Assembly: GCF_013368755.1 (NCBI RefSeq)
Contig: NC_049562.1
Span: 2,108,001 to 2,172,000, forward strand
DNA: 64,000 nucleotides
Reading direction: 5' to 3'
Source: Talaromyces rugulosus
Taxonomy: Eukaryota; Ascomycota; Eurotiomycetes; Eurotiales; Trichocomaceae
In this document: positions 46,945 to 58,459 of the stretch, piece after piece
How positions within the stretch are numbered: the first letter of the stretch is position 1
Layout: the number at the start of each line of letters is the position of its first letter
Notes under the pieces: model-generated
What the model was told of the DNA's origin: nothing
The model's database searches: none
The model's input: only the letters and a program-made list of their open reading frames with translations
Translations under genes and position numbers: made by a program

Positions 46945-49900
46945 ATGGTTAGACGTGTACCGGGGACAAGTAGTCACGGGCGTGGTTCATCGCCGAGTAC
47001 CATGGCAGGAAGCGAAATTTCAGACACAACTTCATCAAGCCTGGGTTATGGGGGCCATCATGATCCCGATTACCCTCTGCCGTCCATAGAAAGAGACATA
47101 ACTCCAACGTCTGAAGGCAGTGGTAGCTCTCTGGCCTCACCAATCTATACCCCATCTAGTTCGCCTGGCCGTACTATAATCTCTGAGAGCTCTGGCTATG
47201 AGAGTCTAAATGGACATCTACAAACTCTAAGGTTAGGCTCACTAACGCCGCAGGCATCAACCTCCGGCTCAACAAACTCGACTGTTCAAGAGAGGTCAGG
47301 TACTTCGCCTACCCCATCGATTCGCGTCACCCCCACTCCATCTTCTTCTTTGATAAGCAGCAGAGGAACAGAAGATCTAGTCGAGGCTGTTGGTGCGTTG
47401 GAAATTGGTCATAGCCGTCAGCCAACCCAATCTCCAGAGCCGAACGACCTTCTGGCACACGCCTCTACAGCTACCACCACTAGGCAAAGTTTAAGTCGCC
47501 CTACCACACCATCACGACGCCGCCGATCTAGCTCTGGTATTGATCGATCGTCACACAAGGTAGAGGATGAGGAGCCTCCGCAGGTACTATTTTATGAAAG
47601 AGAGGTGCCAGCAATCCTGACCACGGCGAGGAATATTACTGCAAGGCTGGCTCAATTTTTATCAATATCGGATCTACATCAAGATCAGAATTCTCGCATT
47701 CAAAATGCATACCAGACAGCAATCAGATTAAGTACATTTCAACCGTCTTCTGTCCGCATAGTTGGATTTGTCGGGGATTCGGGTGTGGGCAAAAGCAGTC
47801 TGATCAACTCATTACTAGATAGAGCTGAATTCACACGTGCTGTAAGTCTTGAGTGGTCGATAACATTCATTGTTTACAGAACTGATGTTGGTGCGAAACA
47901 GAGCAATAGCGGTGCTGCTTGCACATGTGTGGTAACAGAATACCACTTCCATGATAGAGATGACTACTTCATTGAAATTGAATATTTTACGATGCAAGAA
48001 CTCCGGCGTCAGTTTGAACAGCTTCTTGGAGCGTATCGACAACATAAGTTTCCAGAGTCACCGACTATGTCGGCCGCAGACCGCGAGGACCTCGGAAAAA
48101 ATGCAGCTCTTGCACAAAGCACTTTTAGAGCAAGCTTCCGAAACAAATTGGATGATCACCCTGAGGTTCTTGATACTCTACCTTTTAGCGATGCCATTGA
48201 TACAATGATGGGTTGGGTAGAGCAAGTGCTTCCAAGCTTAGGTACACAAGAAAACAGCCTGCGAGAGTCGTTCAGCGACATCAATCAGTGTTCCAATCGA
48301 CTGACAGTCTTGGCTTCTGAGACGGACGAAAGAGATCAAGCATATTCCTGGCCTCTTATACGGAAATTGAAGTTAGTTTTGTATCTAATCATATAATCCA
48401 GACAACTAATATATAAGCATCTTAGGGTGTATCTGAGGTCACATATATTGAGCAGAGGACTTATTCTAGCTGACCTCCCAGGTGAGCACTCAGTGCAAAA
48501 TATCAACTCTCATGCTGACTGATACATGTATAGGACTTCGGGATCTCAATTACGCACGTCAGAATGTCACCGAACGGTACGTCAGGCAATGCGACCTGGT
48601 ATTCGCTATTGCAAGGATTGGTAGAGCGAAGTCAGATGCAGGAGTGAAGGAAGTGTTTCAATTAGCTCGTCAGGCTTCACTTCCCAACATCGCTGTAGTT
48701 TGTACGCAATCAGATGTAAGTGATCTATCTGGAACAAATCATTACAATATCACTAACACTCTAAAAGGCTATTGTACCGATCCAGACAAGAAAGGACTAT
48801 CCCCGTGAAAGTAACCGGATTCTGGAAATAGAGCAAGACGTCTTGGACCAGAAGGGAATTCTCGCATCTCTCGAGCAGGAATACATCGACTTTGGCGACT
48901 TTCCTCCTACTTCGATGGAAGAGTCGCAAGATCGATTCGAGGTTCAACAGGAACGCGATAGGGCTTTGTGGGCTATCCATATCTAAATACTTGTTGGCCT
49001 TGAGTGCTTACTACCTTTGCAGGAAGTTGCTGAGTGAACTAGAATTTCAGTGAGATTATCCCATCATGAGAAGAAGAAAACTTCCCTAATCTGGACAGGT
49101 TGAGCCACTATATTATCAATATTCGAAATCGAGATGTTTCAAGCTATCTCCAGAGCCTATACAACAGTGATCTGAGAGAGGGAAACCTCAAGACATTCTG
49201 CATTAGCAATACCATATACTGGCAAGAGCGTGATAAGCCGACCCAAAAGGCCCTTCCCTTTCTTAACCTCAGCGGCATTATTGAACTGCGGCGCTATTGT
49301 ATCGGCATAGTCGCCGAAAGTCATCTCAAAGAGACGATTAACTACATGAAACATGAGATTCCAACACTACTAAATTCGGTTCAAATTTGGATTGATGCTA
49401 GTTTGGGGGACGCCAATGCAGAAAGAAAGCAAGAAATCCTAAACACCGTGTCTGCTATTCAGCGGGAATTGGACGACGTAAGAAGCTTGCGAAATTCCAT
49501 GAGAAATAATATCTGCTTACTTTGTCTTTTAGTTTGTTTCTCCTGTCTCTCGAATCAATGATATCTCACGCGAATTAGTAGCGAAATTCGAGAACCAGGT
49601 TGGGCAGTACATGAGTGGGTTATGACCAATAATGAACACCCACAATACCCTTTCACTTTTCTTACGAGATTCATTCAGGAGATCGAGCGCAGCAGTGGAG
49701 TGCTAGCGCGGGGCAAACAAGCTTGCTCTGGGAGTCGGTATTTCTTTCCTTTCATTCACCAAATGGCTTGGGGGCTCTTCTCACAGTCTTTAGTTCCATC
49801 ACAGTTCATATGCTGCGTTTTGCCGGCATGACGGAACGTACAAAATAGGTGTACAAGGGGATCGATGTTGGAATGAAGAAGCCATGAGTTCAATGAAGGA

Positions 49901-50730
49901 TGCTATGGAAGGAGTATGGAACGCATTTGATGGCGATGTCAAGTCATACCTCAATCAACAGTATAAATCGGTCGATGAGGTATTCAGGAATGTTCTCAGG
50001 GTTATACGTGCTAGTGGTAGGTCAACCACGGTCTTTTTCTTTTTTTATCATCTTCTATAGCTTTGTATTGATGCCAGCGATAGCGAATTCTGATCGCAAC
50101 CTGCAAGCTGTGCTGAATTCTCTGACCTCAGCACTTATCCATCACCAAAGCCTGCTGTTATATGATATCGAAAACATTCTCGAGGATTTTGAAGAAGAGA
50201 TGTTTACTGTCCAAACTGATTCCCTATCGCCTATCCGTACTTCAATTGTGGGACAAATCATGGCAGAAACTTACGGAAAAGCGAAGGTGGAATATGGTAT
50301 GTTTTCATGCGCAACTCTCTCTCTCTCTCCCTAGAGTCTCGATCTGTTTTATATGAACTTTGTCCTCACACGGTCTTTAGGGAGGAGCAGCCATCTCCGC
50401 CAGAAAAAAATAATTGGATCCGGCTTCCACTCGCGAACCTTGTTCAACAACCATCGCAGACTTTTTAAGGCGCAGTTCCTCGCCATCTCTAATACACTAC
50501 AGCAGACAATAAAGGATATAGTTTTCAAACAGTTCGCCCTGATTGGAGATGATCTGGCCACGTTAAGAAATGAAAATGCAGTCCAGGAAAGTGTGACAAA
50601 TCCCGAATTTCGGATAGGTCTTGAAATAGAAGTTGCTAGAGCGAGAGAAGATCTGAGAAAAGCGGGGACAGCTATTCGTGATCTTATAGGAGATGGTTCG
50701 GTGTTGGAGGCTGCGCTGATGGAAGAGTGA
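46945..50730 (+). CDS. Large SLIP-GC-like GTPase (DUF7605-type), 12 exons
   Basis: Proposed exons are 46945-47841, 47902-48371, 48426-48481, 48534-48715, 48768-48967, 49023-49049, 49099-49477, 49533-49614, 49679-49737, 49794-50016, 50078-50296 and 50381-50730. They give 1047 aa with no stop. Residues 1-220 are Ser/Thr/Pro-rich and disordered. The GTPase core has Walker A GDSGVGKS (277-284), a Thr-containing switch region near ACTCVVTEY, a G3 motif ADLPG (471-475) and a G4-like CTQSD (531-535). Helical regions follow, including a Cys/Trp motif AAFCRHDGTY...CWNEEAM typical of fungal homologues of nuclear GTPase SLIP-GC, and a C-terminal helical domain to LMEE. The role in fungi is unknown. The family assignment is from remembered sequence patterns. 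Confidence 0.8.
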
Positions 50731-52707
50731 GACTTGGCCGGAAATCATATTGGCAAAATTGGATTGTCACAATCGTCGTCTGTTGTAATGTGGAAATGAC
50801 GTTGGAATTGGCTGTTACTAGCTCTTGTTCTCAGCGTTATTTCCACAGGCACTCATATTCTACTAATTTGTATGGTCTTGTTGCGTTTGATTAATACATG
50901 TATCTACTCCAAGATCCCGAAGCTTGATAAATCATATAGCAACTTGTTACTTTAAAAACAGTTCTACGTAATATGGTCATATATTCTGTTTGAAATCCTG
51001 CAGTCTAGGTTTAGTGTCATCTTAGTGTCATGCAGGGGGGGTTTCATAACATAGCCGCCTATGCCCTCCTTGGGTATAATAGTGTTGCCGAAGTTCACGA
51101 TATGAAGCTATAAGAGGCGAGGATCTACATAAGCATTGGGTATCTATACAGCCACAAGCCCTAGGATCGAGACTAGCCTGTAGGTCGTTTACACAGATCT
51201 TAAGATTGTGCCTCACTGTGAAAATAGTTCACTTTAGACAGCGCAATGGTCGGACTATCCCCTATTGACAGATTCAAATCTGGTTAGAGATGTTTCAATG
51301 TAAGAGACATCTGGAAACTTGGAGTAAGAGGTATTTGTAATGGTTTGGGTTAGATACAGTTGACGTTAGTAATATATATATATTTATAATCGAAAAATAA
51401 ACTTGAATCTTAGCTGGTTGATGTTTCAAAGACAGGGATGTATATATGTAGTTTAGATCTTAATGTATTGTCCATTAGGTAAGTACAGCTGTCCTCAAAC
51501 TCTTCTTACTATCTTTTATTACACTTTTTTTATGTCACATCTTACTGATGTTTTAGCCTATAACTATACGCATTTTTGATTTTTATAGAAAATTATAGCA
51601 AAGGATTCTTCAAGGCTATAAATCCATAAAAGGGCGGTAGTACATGGGCGTTGCTACTCGGAATATTTTCCATGTAGATTCCGTTTCAGGTATTCGCCTA
51701 CGCAACTAGTGGAGCCGTTGGTTGGAATAGAGTATTAAGAGCCGAATACTACTGTCTAACGCCATTTATTTTACTTTAAATTTTTTTAAAAAGAATTTAA
51801 AAAAAAAAAGAATAAAATAGAATAGCTCGTAATTTTTTTTCTTGCTGGTAGCATTTGAAATGGTAGAGTTGGTGAAACAGTCTATTCGGCTGACACCTGT
51901 AGTGTATCAAGCCAGGTAGTGGCACAGACCTATAGTCTAGACTCTAGCGTTGTACATGTACAAACTGGTTTGATTGGCTGCGGCCATTACAGCTTAATGT
52001 ACACAACGTCCTTGGCCAGTTGGGGGTTTTTCTGCGATGAGGCTGCATCTGGGTGTTACAGATGGCTAGACTGCATTGGGAATTCTGTTCGGGTATGATT
52101 GAAATTTGCGAATCAGAGGGTAGTACTATAAAGTTGATATTTAACTATATATATATATACATATCAATATAAATACCTACATATATTCACACATAAATCT
52201 GTATAGATAAACAAAAAAGGCATTAAACAATCCATAAAGAGTATTCCATGTACTAGTAAATCAGAAATATGGAGACTAAAAATACGAGTCAAGCGACCCA
52301 CTATGCGGAGATCCGAGACGTGAGCTGGACTGAGCTGGACCCACCCGCTAGTTGCAGGGCTTGACGCCTTGCATCATCCCCGTCACTTCTTGTCTCACGG
52401 TGAGTCATTCTCCTATTCTCCTGTTTTCTCTGCAAGTACAATAAAATATCATATAATAATATATAGTACGATAAAGTAAACTAAATAAATAAAATAAACT
52501 ATAAAATTAAATAGAAAAAATAGAAAACATAAAATAAAATAAAATACAAAAGTGAAGGAAAAGCGCAGAGACAGGCTTATCGCCGGGCGCGGGCCAGTCA
52601 CAACTGGCGCCGCGCAGTCTCAGCGTCATCCCTTTCCTTATTAATATTATTAATGATTAATCTCGTCATTCTCGAGCTGATCCTCGCTCTCTCCCCTTGT
52701 TTGTTGT
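50731..52707. other. Two-kb AT-rich gene-free spacer
   Basis: There are many A/T runs and short ATATAT repeats (51375, 52146). No frame is convincing on either strand and no terminal repeats of a transposon are recognised. It could include decayed sequence beyond recognition. Confidence 0.45.
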
Positions 52708-53285
52708 TTGTTCCCCCATTTTGCGGTGCTTTGCTGTCCTGATTACCTGTTTATTTTATTATATTATTATTTTATTAGGGAATATTTGTTAGTAACAAAC
52801 ATTTCCAATCCTGGCCCCAAACCCCCTTTCTCTCCTCCTTCTCTTCCTCTTTCTATTCTCCCTCTTCTGCCACTTTCTGCCTCCTTCCGCGACCTTCCAC
52901 TCTCCCCCCCCTTCCTTCCTTCCCGGCAGCACGGTACACCTTCCGCTGCTCCCTCCACTGGCACTAACCGCGGTGGGCCGTGGCAATTCCAGAACCTGCG
53001 CTCCTTCCTTCCGCTACGCCTGTACCTAACAGGTAGCCTCCTTCCTGTTCCCGGCCCGACACGTCCTGTCTCGTCCGTGCTCCTGCCTTGTGTTCAGCCT
53101 GGGCCTTTGTCCGTTTGTTCGCGACGTGGTCTCCTTCTCTCCTTCTTTCTTTCTTTCTCCCCTGTACAACAAACAACACTCTCACCACACAACACACCCT
53201 CCACCTGTCTCTCTCTCAGACGCCAACCGGTATTCGATTTATTCGGAGCCGAGTCAACCAGCCCACTCACCCTCTTGCTCCTGCG

Positions 53286-53310
53286 CGCATCGCATCGCAT
53301 CGCATCGCAT
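53286..53310 (+). repeat. CGCAT pentanucleotide repeat (5 copies)
   Basis: Five perfect tandem units lie in the leader of the AHC1-like gene. Confidence 0.9.
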
Positions 53311-53469
53311 CGCCCGTCTTGCACGTGAAGTTTTGCGCCCACGCTCCTGCTTGTCTACTGCCCAGACAAGGCTGCTGCTCTGCAACGCAACCCGGCTGCT
53401 TCCGGTCTCTGCCTATCCATATTCTCTCTGCCACCACAGCCGGCGCTCTGACGTCGTCAGAGAACTCCG

Positions 53470-53514
53470 ATGGGTCTTGGGTTCGCGCGCGCGCTGACAG
53501 ATATCCGCTACTGA
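53470..53514 (+). promoter_or_regulatory. uORF before the AHC1-like gene (14 codons)
   Basis: ATG at 53470 and TGA at 53512-53514 encode 14 residues (MGLGFARALTDIRY). It ends 59 nt before the main ATG. Confidence 0.4.
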
Positions 53515-53573
53515 GTGGGCCGATCGAACCCTCAGCCAAAATAGAGACAAACGCGGCTCCGGCAGACGCCCAG

Positions 53574-55652
53574 ATGGCGTTGTCGCAAGGCATCTACCGT
53601 TTGTTACCCTGGACATCTAGCTTGGGCGGAAACAAAGTCATGGCCGAAATGCTGGTGACTCCCAACCAACACCAGTCTCCTATGGTACTACCGCCGACGC
53701 TGAAACGCAAACGAGACGACAACCAGCTGCTCGTTCCCCCGGGTGAAGTGCCCCCAACGAAGCGTCGACTTACGAATACGGACACAGTGAATGTCAACTA
53801 CAGTAACAGTACCATAAACCCGACGCCCGGACAAATGCCTGACGACAGCCACCCTTCGAACCCAACGTCGACCGGCCCTAATCAGACCATTCCTGAATCG
53901 ACGTGGTCTGGTGCTGATAACCAAGAAGCGCCGCAACAAGACAAACACACTCCAAAGCCAAAAAATATGGAAATCGACGCTTTACGCCAGTCGGTGGATG
54001 CGCAACTGAGTCTGGAGGTACTTCTCAAGCACGACGAACTTCGTCTCATTGACCAGGAAATCGCCAAATGCCAGGTCGCTCTGGAACAACTGCGTCGATG
54101 CGCTGAAATCCCATACCCTTCTTCAGCCCTGACGGGGTTATCGCAGTCGGTCAGCAGTGGCGTAGGGCACGCCATCCCGTACGTCGGAAGCGGCCCGTCT
54201 CCTACATCGCCATCGCCCTGGGGTGTTGTCGACGGTCCCTATTCTCGCCACTACTCCAAATGGTTGTTGCCTGATCCGCGGTTTGACGGTGGCGAAATTT
54301 CGCCCGCTCCCATGTCCAACTATGGATACTCTACAAGGGGAGCTGCCGATCACGGCCATCTTGCAGGCAAATCAGCTCGTGCCCAACGAGGCAGCGTTAG
54401 CACCAGGTTGCAATCTCTACCCACCGGGTATCCGCCACCCAAGGATAAAGCTGGTCCGATGATGATCAAACGCAAGAGTGATAACCAGATGGTCAAACTA
54501 GTGTGTATCGACTGCCGAAGATACGATTTCTCTAGCACCCAGGGTTTTATCAATCACTGTCGTATCGCACACAGCCGTACTTTTGCCAGCCACGAAGCGG
54601 CTGCCGAGGCATGCGGAGAATCGGTGAATGTGGATGAGGCTGGCGCCGTGGTCGGTGGCCCTCCAGAGCCAACGCCAACCAGCACAGCTGTTCCTGGCTA
54701 TGTCCATCCCTTAATCCGGACTGCACCTGCTATCGATCGAACATTCAAAGATAACAAATCCAAGCAATCGACTACCCCTCGGAACCCACCAAACCAGAAA
54801 AATACAGCCATAGGTGCAGCCGCTACTGGATCCCCTTTCAGGAAACGTGCTTTTGGAGTATCAAACTCTTCCTTTATTGCGTCGCCTGCTGCGCCCCACC
54901 TGTCTTCATTTTTGGCCGATATGGGTTCGGGTTTGAACCTGGGCGAGATCGTGGGCGATGCCAAGACCACCGTGGACATGAGCACATGTGTATCTGAAAG
55001 CGAGTCGGACGATGAGGCCGACGGCGTAACACCTGTCACTGAGAGTCGGCCGCTGCAAGGAGCGCGTTTACCGGCTCGCACCACCATGCCTCAGGCTGCG
55101 TCCCAGCGGCCTACCAGCAGTAAAGGCCACGAGACGACGCGCAGTGTGAATACGTCTCGCAACATCGCTACTCCTTCGAAAATGGCCACCTATGTATCTC
55201 CGTATCCTCCCTCCTCGAAAACACCGGGACCACTGCAGCTCAATGGGGCGCATGCTTTGGACCCGATGGATATTGGAGAGAATCTGAGCCCTCACACTGT
55301 CGAGTCAAACCAGGCCCCTAGTTTGGTTAGTGACGATGAAGATGAGTTTGAGGCAGCTTCGGACTCGGAGAGCCTGAGTCTGAGCTCATCAGAAGCTGGA
55401 CATGAGGATGAGGAAATCGATGACATCGAAGTAGAGGACGATGAAGGCACTGCAACACCGACAGCCACGGAGCCGAACGCCGACGTCATGACCAGCCTGA
55501 AACGGGGTCATGGCAAGAAAGGCGACCGACTTCTTGCACCTGCAATCGTCTCTTTAAACCGAGGCAAAGAGGGTCGCCGGGTGAATTTTGTGAAAGACCC
55601 AGCCAGTTCACCATCCAAGTCCAAGAAGGATCCCAACTCTAAACAAGGCTGA
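53574..55652 (+). CDS. AHC1-like C2H2 zinc-finger protein
   Basis: A 692-aa protein in one exon; 53574 is the first ATG in frame. Residues 1-120 include basic KRKRDD and TKRR nuclear-localisation-like clusters. A helical block at about 125-165 (SVDAQLSLEVLLKHDELRLI) precedes a single C2H2-type finger near 310-330 (VCIDCRRYDFSSTQGFINHC then RIAH). The remainder is disordered with a long acidic Ser/Asp/Glu stretch near 560-630 and a basic end. The layout resembles fungal relatives of yeast Ahc1, a component of the ADA histone acetyltransferase complex. Membership in that complex is inferred. Confidence 0.75.
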   Translation: MALSQGIYRLLPWTSSLGGNKVMAEMLVTPNQHQSPMVLPPTLKRKRDDNQLLVPPGEVPPTKRRLTNTDTVNVNYSNSTINPTPGQMPDDSHPSNPTSTGPNQTIPESTWSGADNQEAPQQDKHTPKPKNMEIDALRQSVDAQLSLEVLLKHDELRLIDQEIAKCQVALEQLRRCAEIPYPSSALTGLSQSVSSGVGHAIPYVGSGPSPTSPSPWGVVDGPYSRHYSKWLLPDPRFDGGEISPAPMSNYGYSTRGAADHGHLAGKSARAQRGSVSTRLQSLPTGYPPPKDKAGPMMIKRKSDNQMVKLVCIDCRRYDFSSTQGFINHCRIAHSRTFASHEAAAEACGESVNVDEAGAVVGGPPEPTPTSTAVPGYVHPLIRTAPAIDRTFKDNKSKQSTTPRNPPNQKNTAIGAAATGSPFRKRAFGVSNSSFIASPAAPHLSSFLADMGSGLNLGEIVGDAKTTVDMSTCVSESESDDEADGVTPVTESRPLQGARLPARTTMPQAASQRPTSSKGHETTRSVNTSRNIATPSKMATYVSPYPPSSKTPGPLQLNGAHALDPMDIGENLSPHTVESNQAPSLVSDDEDEFEAASDSESLSLSSSEAGHEDEEIDDIEVEDDEGTATPTATEPNADVMTSLKRGHGKKGDRLLAPAIVSLNRGKEGRRVNFVKDPASSPSKSKKDPNSKQG

Positions 55653-56341
55653 TATGATAGCATGGCCTGTTGTTTCTATTCAGCGTACAATGTTTGTTTA
55701 TTTTTTTTCTTTACAAATACTAGTTCGCCGGGCATTGTGGACCAAGAGCAATGGCTTTGATTTTATACATACTTGGCAAATCTCCTTTCATTGACTGTGT
55801 TAGTTTTATTTATTTTTGATCTGGTGATTGTTGGAGAGTGGGTCGAGGAGATCTGCTGTTTTTGGCACCCAGTGTTATGATTATGATATGTTTAATCCAC
55901 TGCTTTGCAGTTTATTCTAATTACTATCTCATTCCTTTAGAAAATAAGTACTAAGTAGTTAGTGTTGGTGATTGATAAAAAAATGGCAGAATTACACCGC
56001 ATACTTATCTACTGAGCTGGCCATTGGTTGAACTTTACACCGCCTCCAAAAATTTCCGGCAAAATAAAACACCTGCCTCTTTTTTTCTTCCACTTTTTTG
56101 ACTTGGTCGATCAATTGATAAACTCTGTCTTTGGCTTCCGTGGCTTGGACATTAATTAGTCAATCTGCCAGCTGAATGTCCAAGGTGTAAAATACAACAC
56201 GTCGGAATTGCGAATTTAAGAGCTGTCAATTCGAGACGCTCAACCGATCGATCGACCAGTATCAATTTTTGACAGCTATCCAACTATCCATTTCCAAGAT
56301 ACAAGCAGGAAAAAAAGAAACAGAAAAAAAAAAAAGACAAA
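55653..56341. other. Spacer between the AHC1-like gene and the next gene
   Basis: This is AT-rich 3' region followed by a promoter with an A-rich leader just before the ATG at 56342. No gene is seen. Confidence 0.5.
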
Positions 56342-57498
56342 ATGTCTACCTTCCCCTCATTCGCCTCATGGGACATGACGCGTGCGACCTTCGCACAGCT
56401 CCTCGATTGCTACCCTGCAACACTCCGCGAAAGCTGCAAGCGCCAGCAGATCGCGACCGCGGAACGAAAACACAGAAAACACCCGGAGCGGATGAACTAC
56501 GACAATCCGGCGTTTGACAAGGAGGCTGACGCGGTGGTTGAGCTGGACCGATGGCGGTATGGCAAGCTGCCGCAGAAGGTGAGGAATCGAACTTCAACGA
56601 AAGAAGATGAGGAGAAGGATAGTAACCACACACTCAAACCAGGGGAGGAGTATGAGGGGATGTTCATGCACAAGGATGAGATGATTAAGTTGTTGGATTG
56701 GAAGCTGTGAGAATCATACTTAATAATATATCGTGAAAGGGTTTGTTTTGCTAAGTATTCTGGTCTAGAAAACGCGGCCGTTTCCGTCCTCAATTGGGCG
56801 GCATGATCAAAACCAACAAGCCAGCGGTACTACGCAAGGCGACGGCAGATGCCTACAAAGCCATTGTTGACAAAAAACCTTCTTCCGATTCCATAGAGGA
56901 GACATTTCCCAAGACGAGTCTTGATACGCTGACCACCCCCCTGCGCGCCGTCGGACCGGCAATGGCATCTCTCATTCTCGCTGTCGGCACAGAAGGCAAC
57001 GCAAATGAGATCCCTTTTTACAGTGATGAGCTGTTCCTCTGGCTCTGCGTCGATTGGTTCCCTTGCTCAGAGAAAAACCGATCCAACTACAAAAAGGCCG
57101 CGCGTTTGGTCCGAGCAGACGGCAGTGGATTGAATCTCAAGTACAGTATGCTCGAGTACCGGCAACTATTTGAAGAAGTCACCAAGTTGCGCGAACGAAT
57201 CAATAGCGATGAAGAAAAAGCCAAAAGCGAAAACGATGATGATGGGCGTGAGTTTACGGCCACCGATATGGATCGTGTTGCCTATGTGCTTCAGCATCTA
57301 GCTGCGTCAAATTTCCCTGATGCCGCGGAGATTGCGAAAAAGGATAAAGAGACCAAGCAGGAAGCGCAGCAGCAGAAGAAAGATGATGAAGATGATGATG
57401 AAGAAGCGGAGATTCTTGGAGTGAGCAAGCCGCAAACGGGGAAGAAGCGGAAAGCAGGCTGGGACAAGAGGGGAAAGACCAAGAAGGTGAAGAAATGA
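56342..57498 (+). CDS. Conserved fungal protein with possible HhH glycosylase-like core
   Basis: A 364-aa protein with exons 56342-56706 and 56769-57498 (62-nt intron, GTGAGA). I know it as a conserved ascomycete protein without a firm function. The N-terminal half has YPATLRESCKRQ and HKDEMIKLLDWKLKRGRFRP. The centre (about 177-205) reads LTTPLRAVGPAMASLILAV followed by IPFYSDELFLWLC, which resembles the helix-hairpin-helix and following helix of base-excision glycosylases. The catalytic Lys/Asp pair cannot be assigned. The C-terminus is acidic, then Lys-rich (KKRKAGWDKRGKTKKVKK), a likely nuclear-localisation signal. Confidence 0.75.
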
Positions 57499-58459
57499 GT
57501 AACTTTCTTTTTCTTAAAAAAACAAAAGAAAAGAGAAAAAAAAAAGTCATTTTTGAGAGTATTTTTACAAGATCGAACGTGAGGTCAAATTATTGATGGA
57601 ATAAAACTGCCAGGAGCCATATTATCAATAAAGCGGAACTGTAGGGAGTAATGGGATGCTGTTAATAATCTCTGCCTAACGTTTGAAGACAATGCCCTCC
57701 CTAATGGCAAGATTCTCCCGGTTTGCAGGCAGACGGGCCCTGGTAGGAACCAGGAACCACGCTATGCTAACAGGGGGAAATATCTATTATGGAATGTTAT
57801 GATGATACTATTCTTAGTATGGGCCGAGCGGGACGCTAACCGTGGATCGCTCGGGTGGGGCGATGGTTATGCATATCTAGCTTAATTTCATTTCCTCTCC
57901 CTTTTCGACCTTATCCAGTTGCTGTGTCGTTTGCAAAGGCTAATACTAATCAAATCAGAAGTTTAGAGCGTGTTGAATAGCATATACTGCAGTATATCCT
58001 TGGATCTACCATCAGACTTTAGAATATAGAGAACAGGAGGGCTCCCGTTCAGTTAGGTTGGTGTTGATGCTATTAGCCAACCTTAGCAGTTATATTCACC
58101 ATTTCTTTTTTTCTAATTTCCGAGAACAGGGGTACTCATCACTATGACTCTTCAAAGAAAGTCGGTGAAAGTTGGTGAAAGTCGGTGGATGCCGGCAAAA
58201 CCTATACCCCAGGCTCCATGAGCGGCATTAAAGCAAACGGGCTTCCACCTCTTCCCCCTCTTTCTCTCTCTCACCCTTTTTTTCTCTCTCGCACACTTTC
58301 TTACTTTCTCTCACACTTCCTCTCTCTTTCTCTCACACACTATCATCTTTGTGGGGTATCAAGTGCTGGTGTCTGTATACCATACTTTGGCTTCTCAAGA
58401 GACCTTTGGGCTTTTTGTGCAGCTACCACCATCAGGTTTTGTGTGAATTTCACCAAAAC
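57499..58459. other. Spacer with CT-rich leader before the unrecognised gene
   Basis: A triplicated GAAAGTCGGTG/GAAAGTTGGTG word occurs near 58157-58186, and a CT-rich tract at 58241-58345 is probably the leader of the next gene. No gene is seen. Confidence 0.5.

Larger units (their letters stand above)
52708..53573 (+). promoter_or_regulatory. CT-rich promoter and leader of the AHC1-like gene
   Basis: This is strongly pyrimidine-rich from 52820 to 53220. It contains five CGCAT units at 53286-53310 and a 14-codon uORF at 53470-53514. The frame of the downstream gene stays open through much of it, but without an ATG, and the translation looks non-coding. Confidence 0.5.

Noticed and set aside
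49599..49678. Alternative donor at 49599 in the GTPase gene
   Set aside because: It would place the next exon in another frame and lose the conserved AAFCRHDG and CWNEE stretch. The donor at 49615 keeps both.
50297..50380. Alternative acceptor at about 50331 in the GTPase gene
   Set aside because: It would lead to an early stop. Using the AG at 50379-50380 restores a frame matching the C-terminal domain pattern of homologues.
50731..52600. Degraded transposon in the AT-rich spacer
   Set aside because: The composition suggests decay, but no repeat boundaries or protein pieces could be identified.
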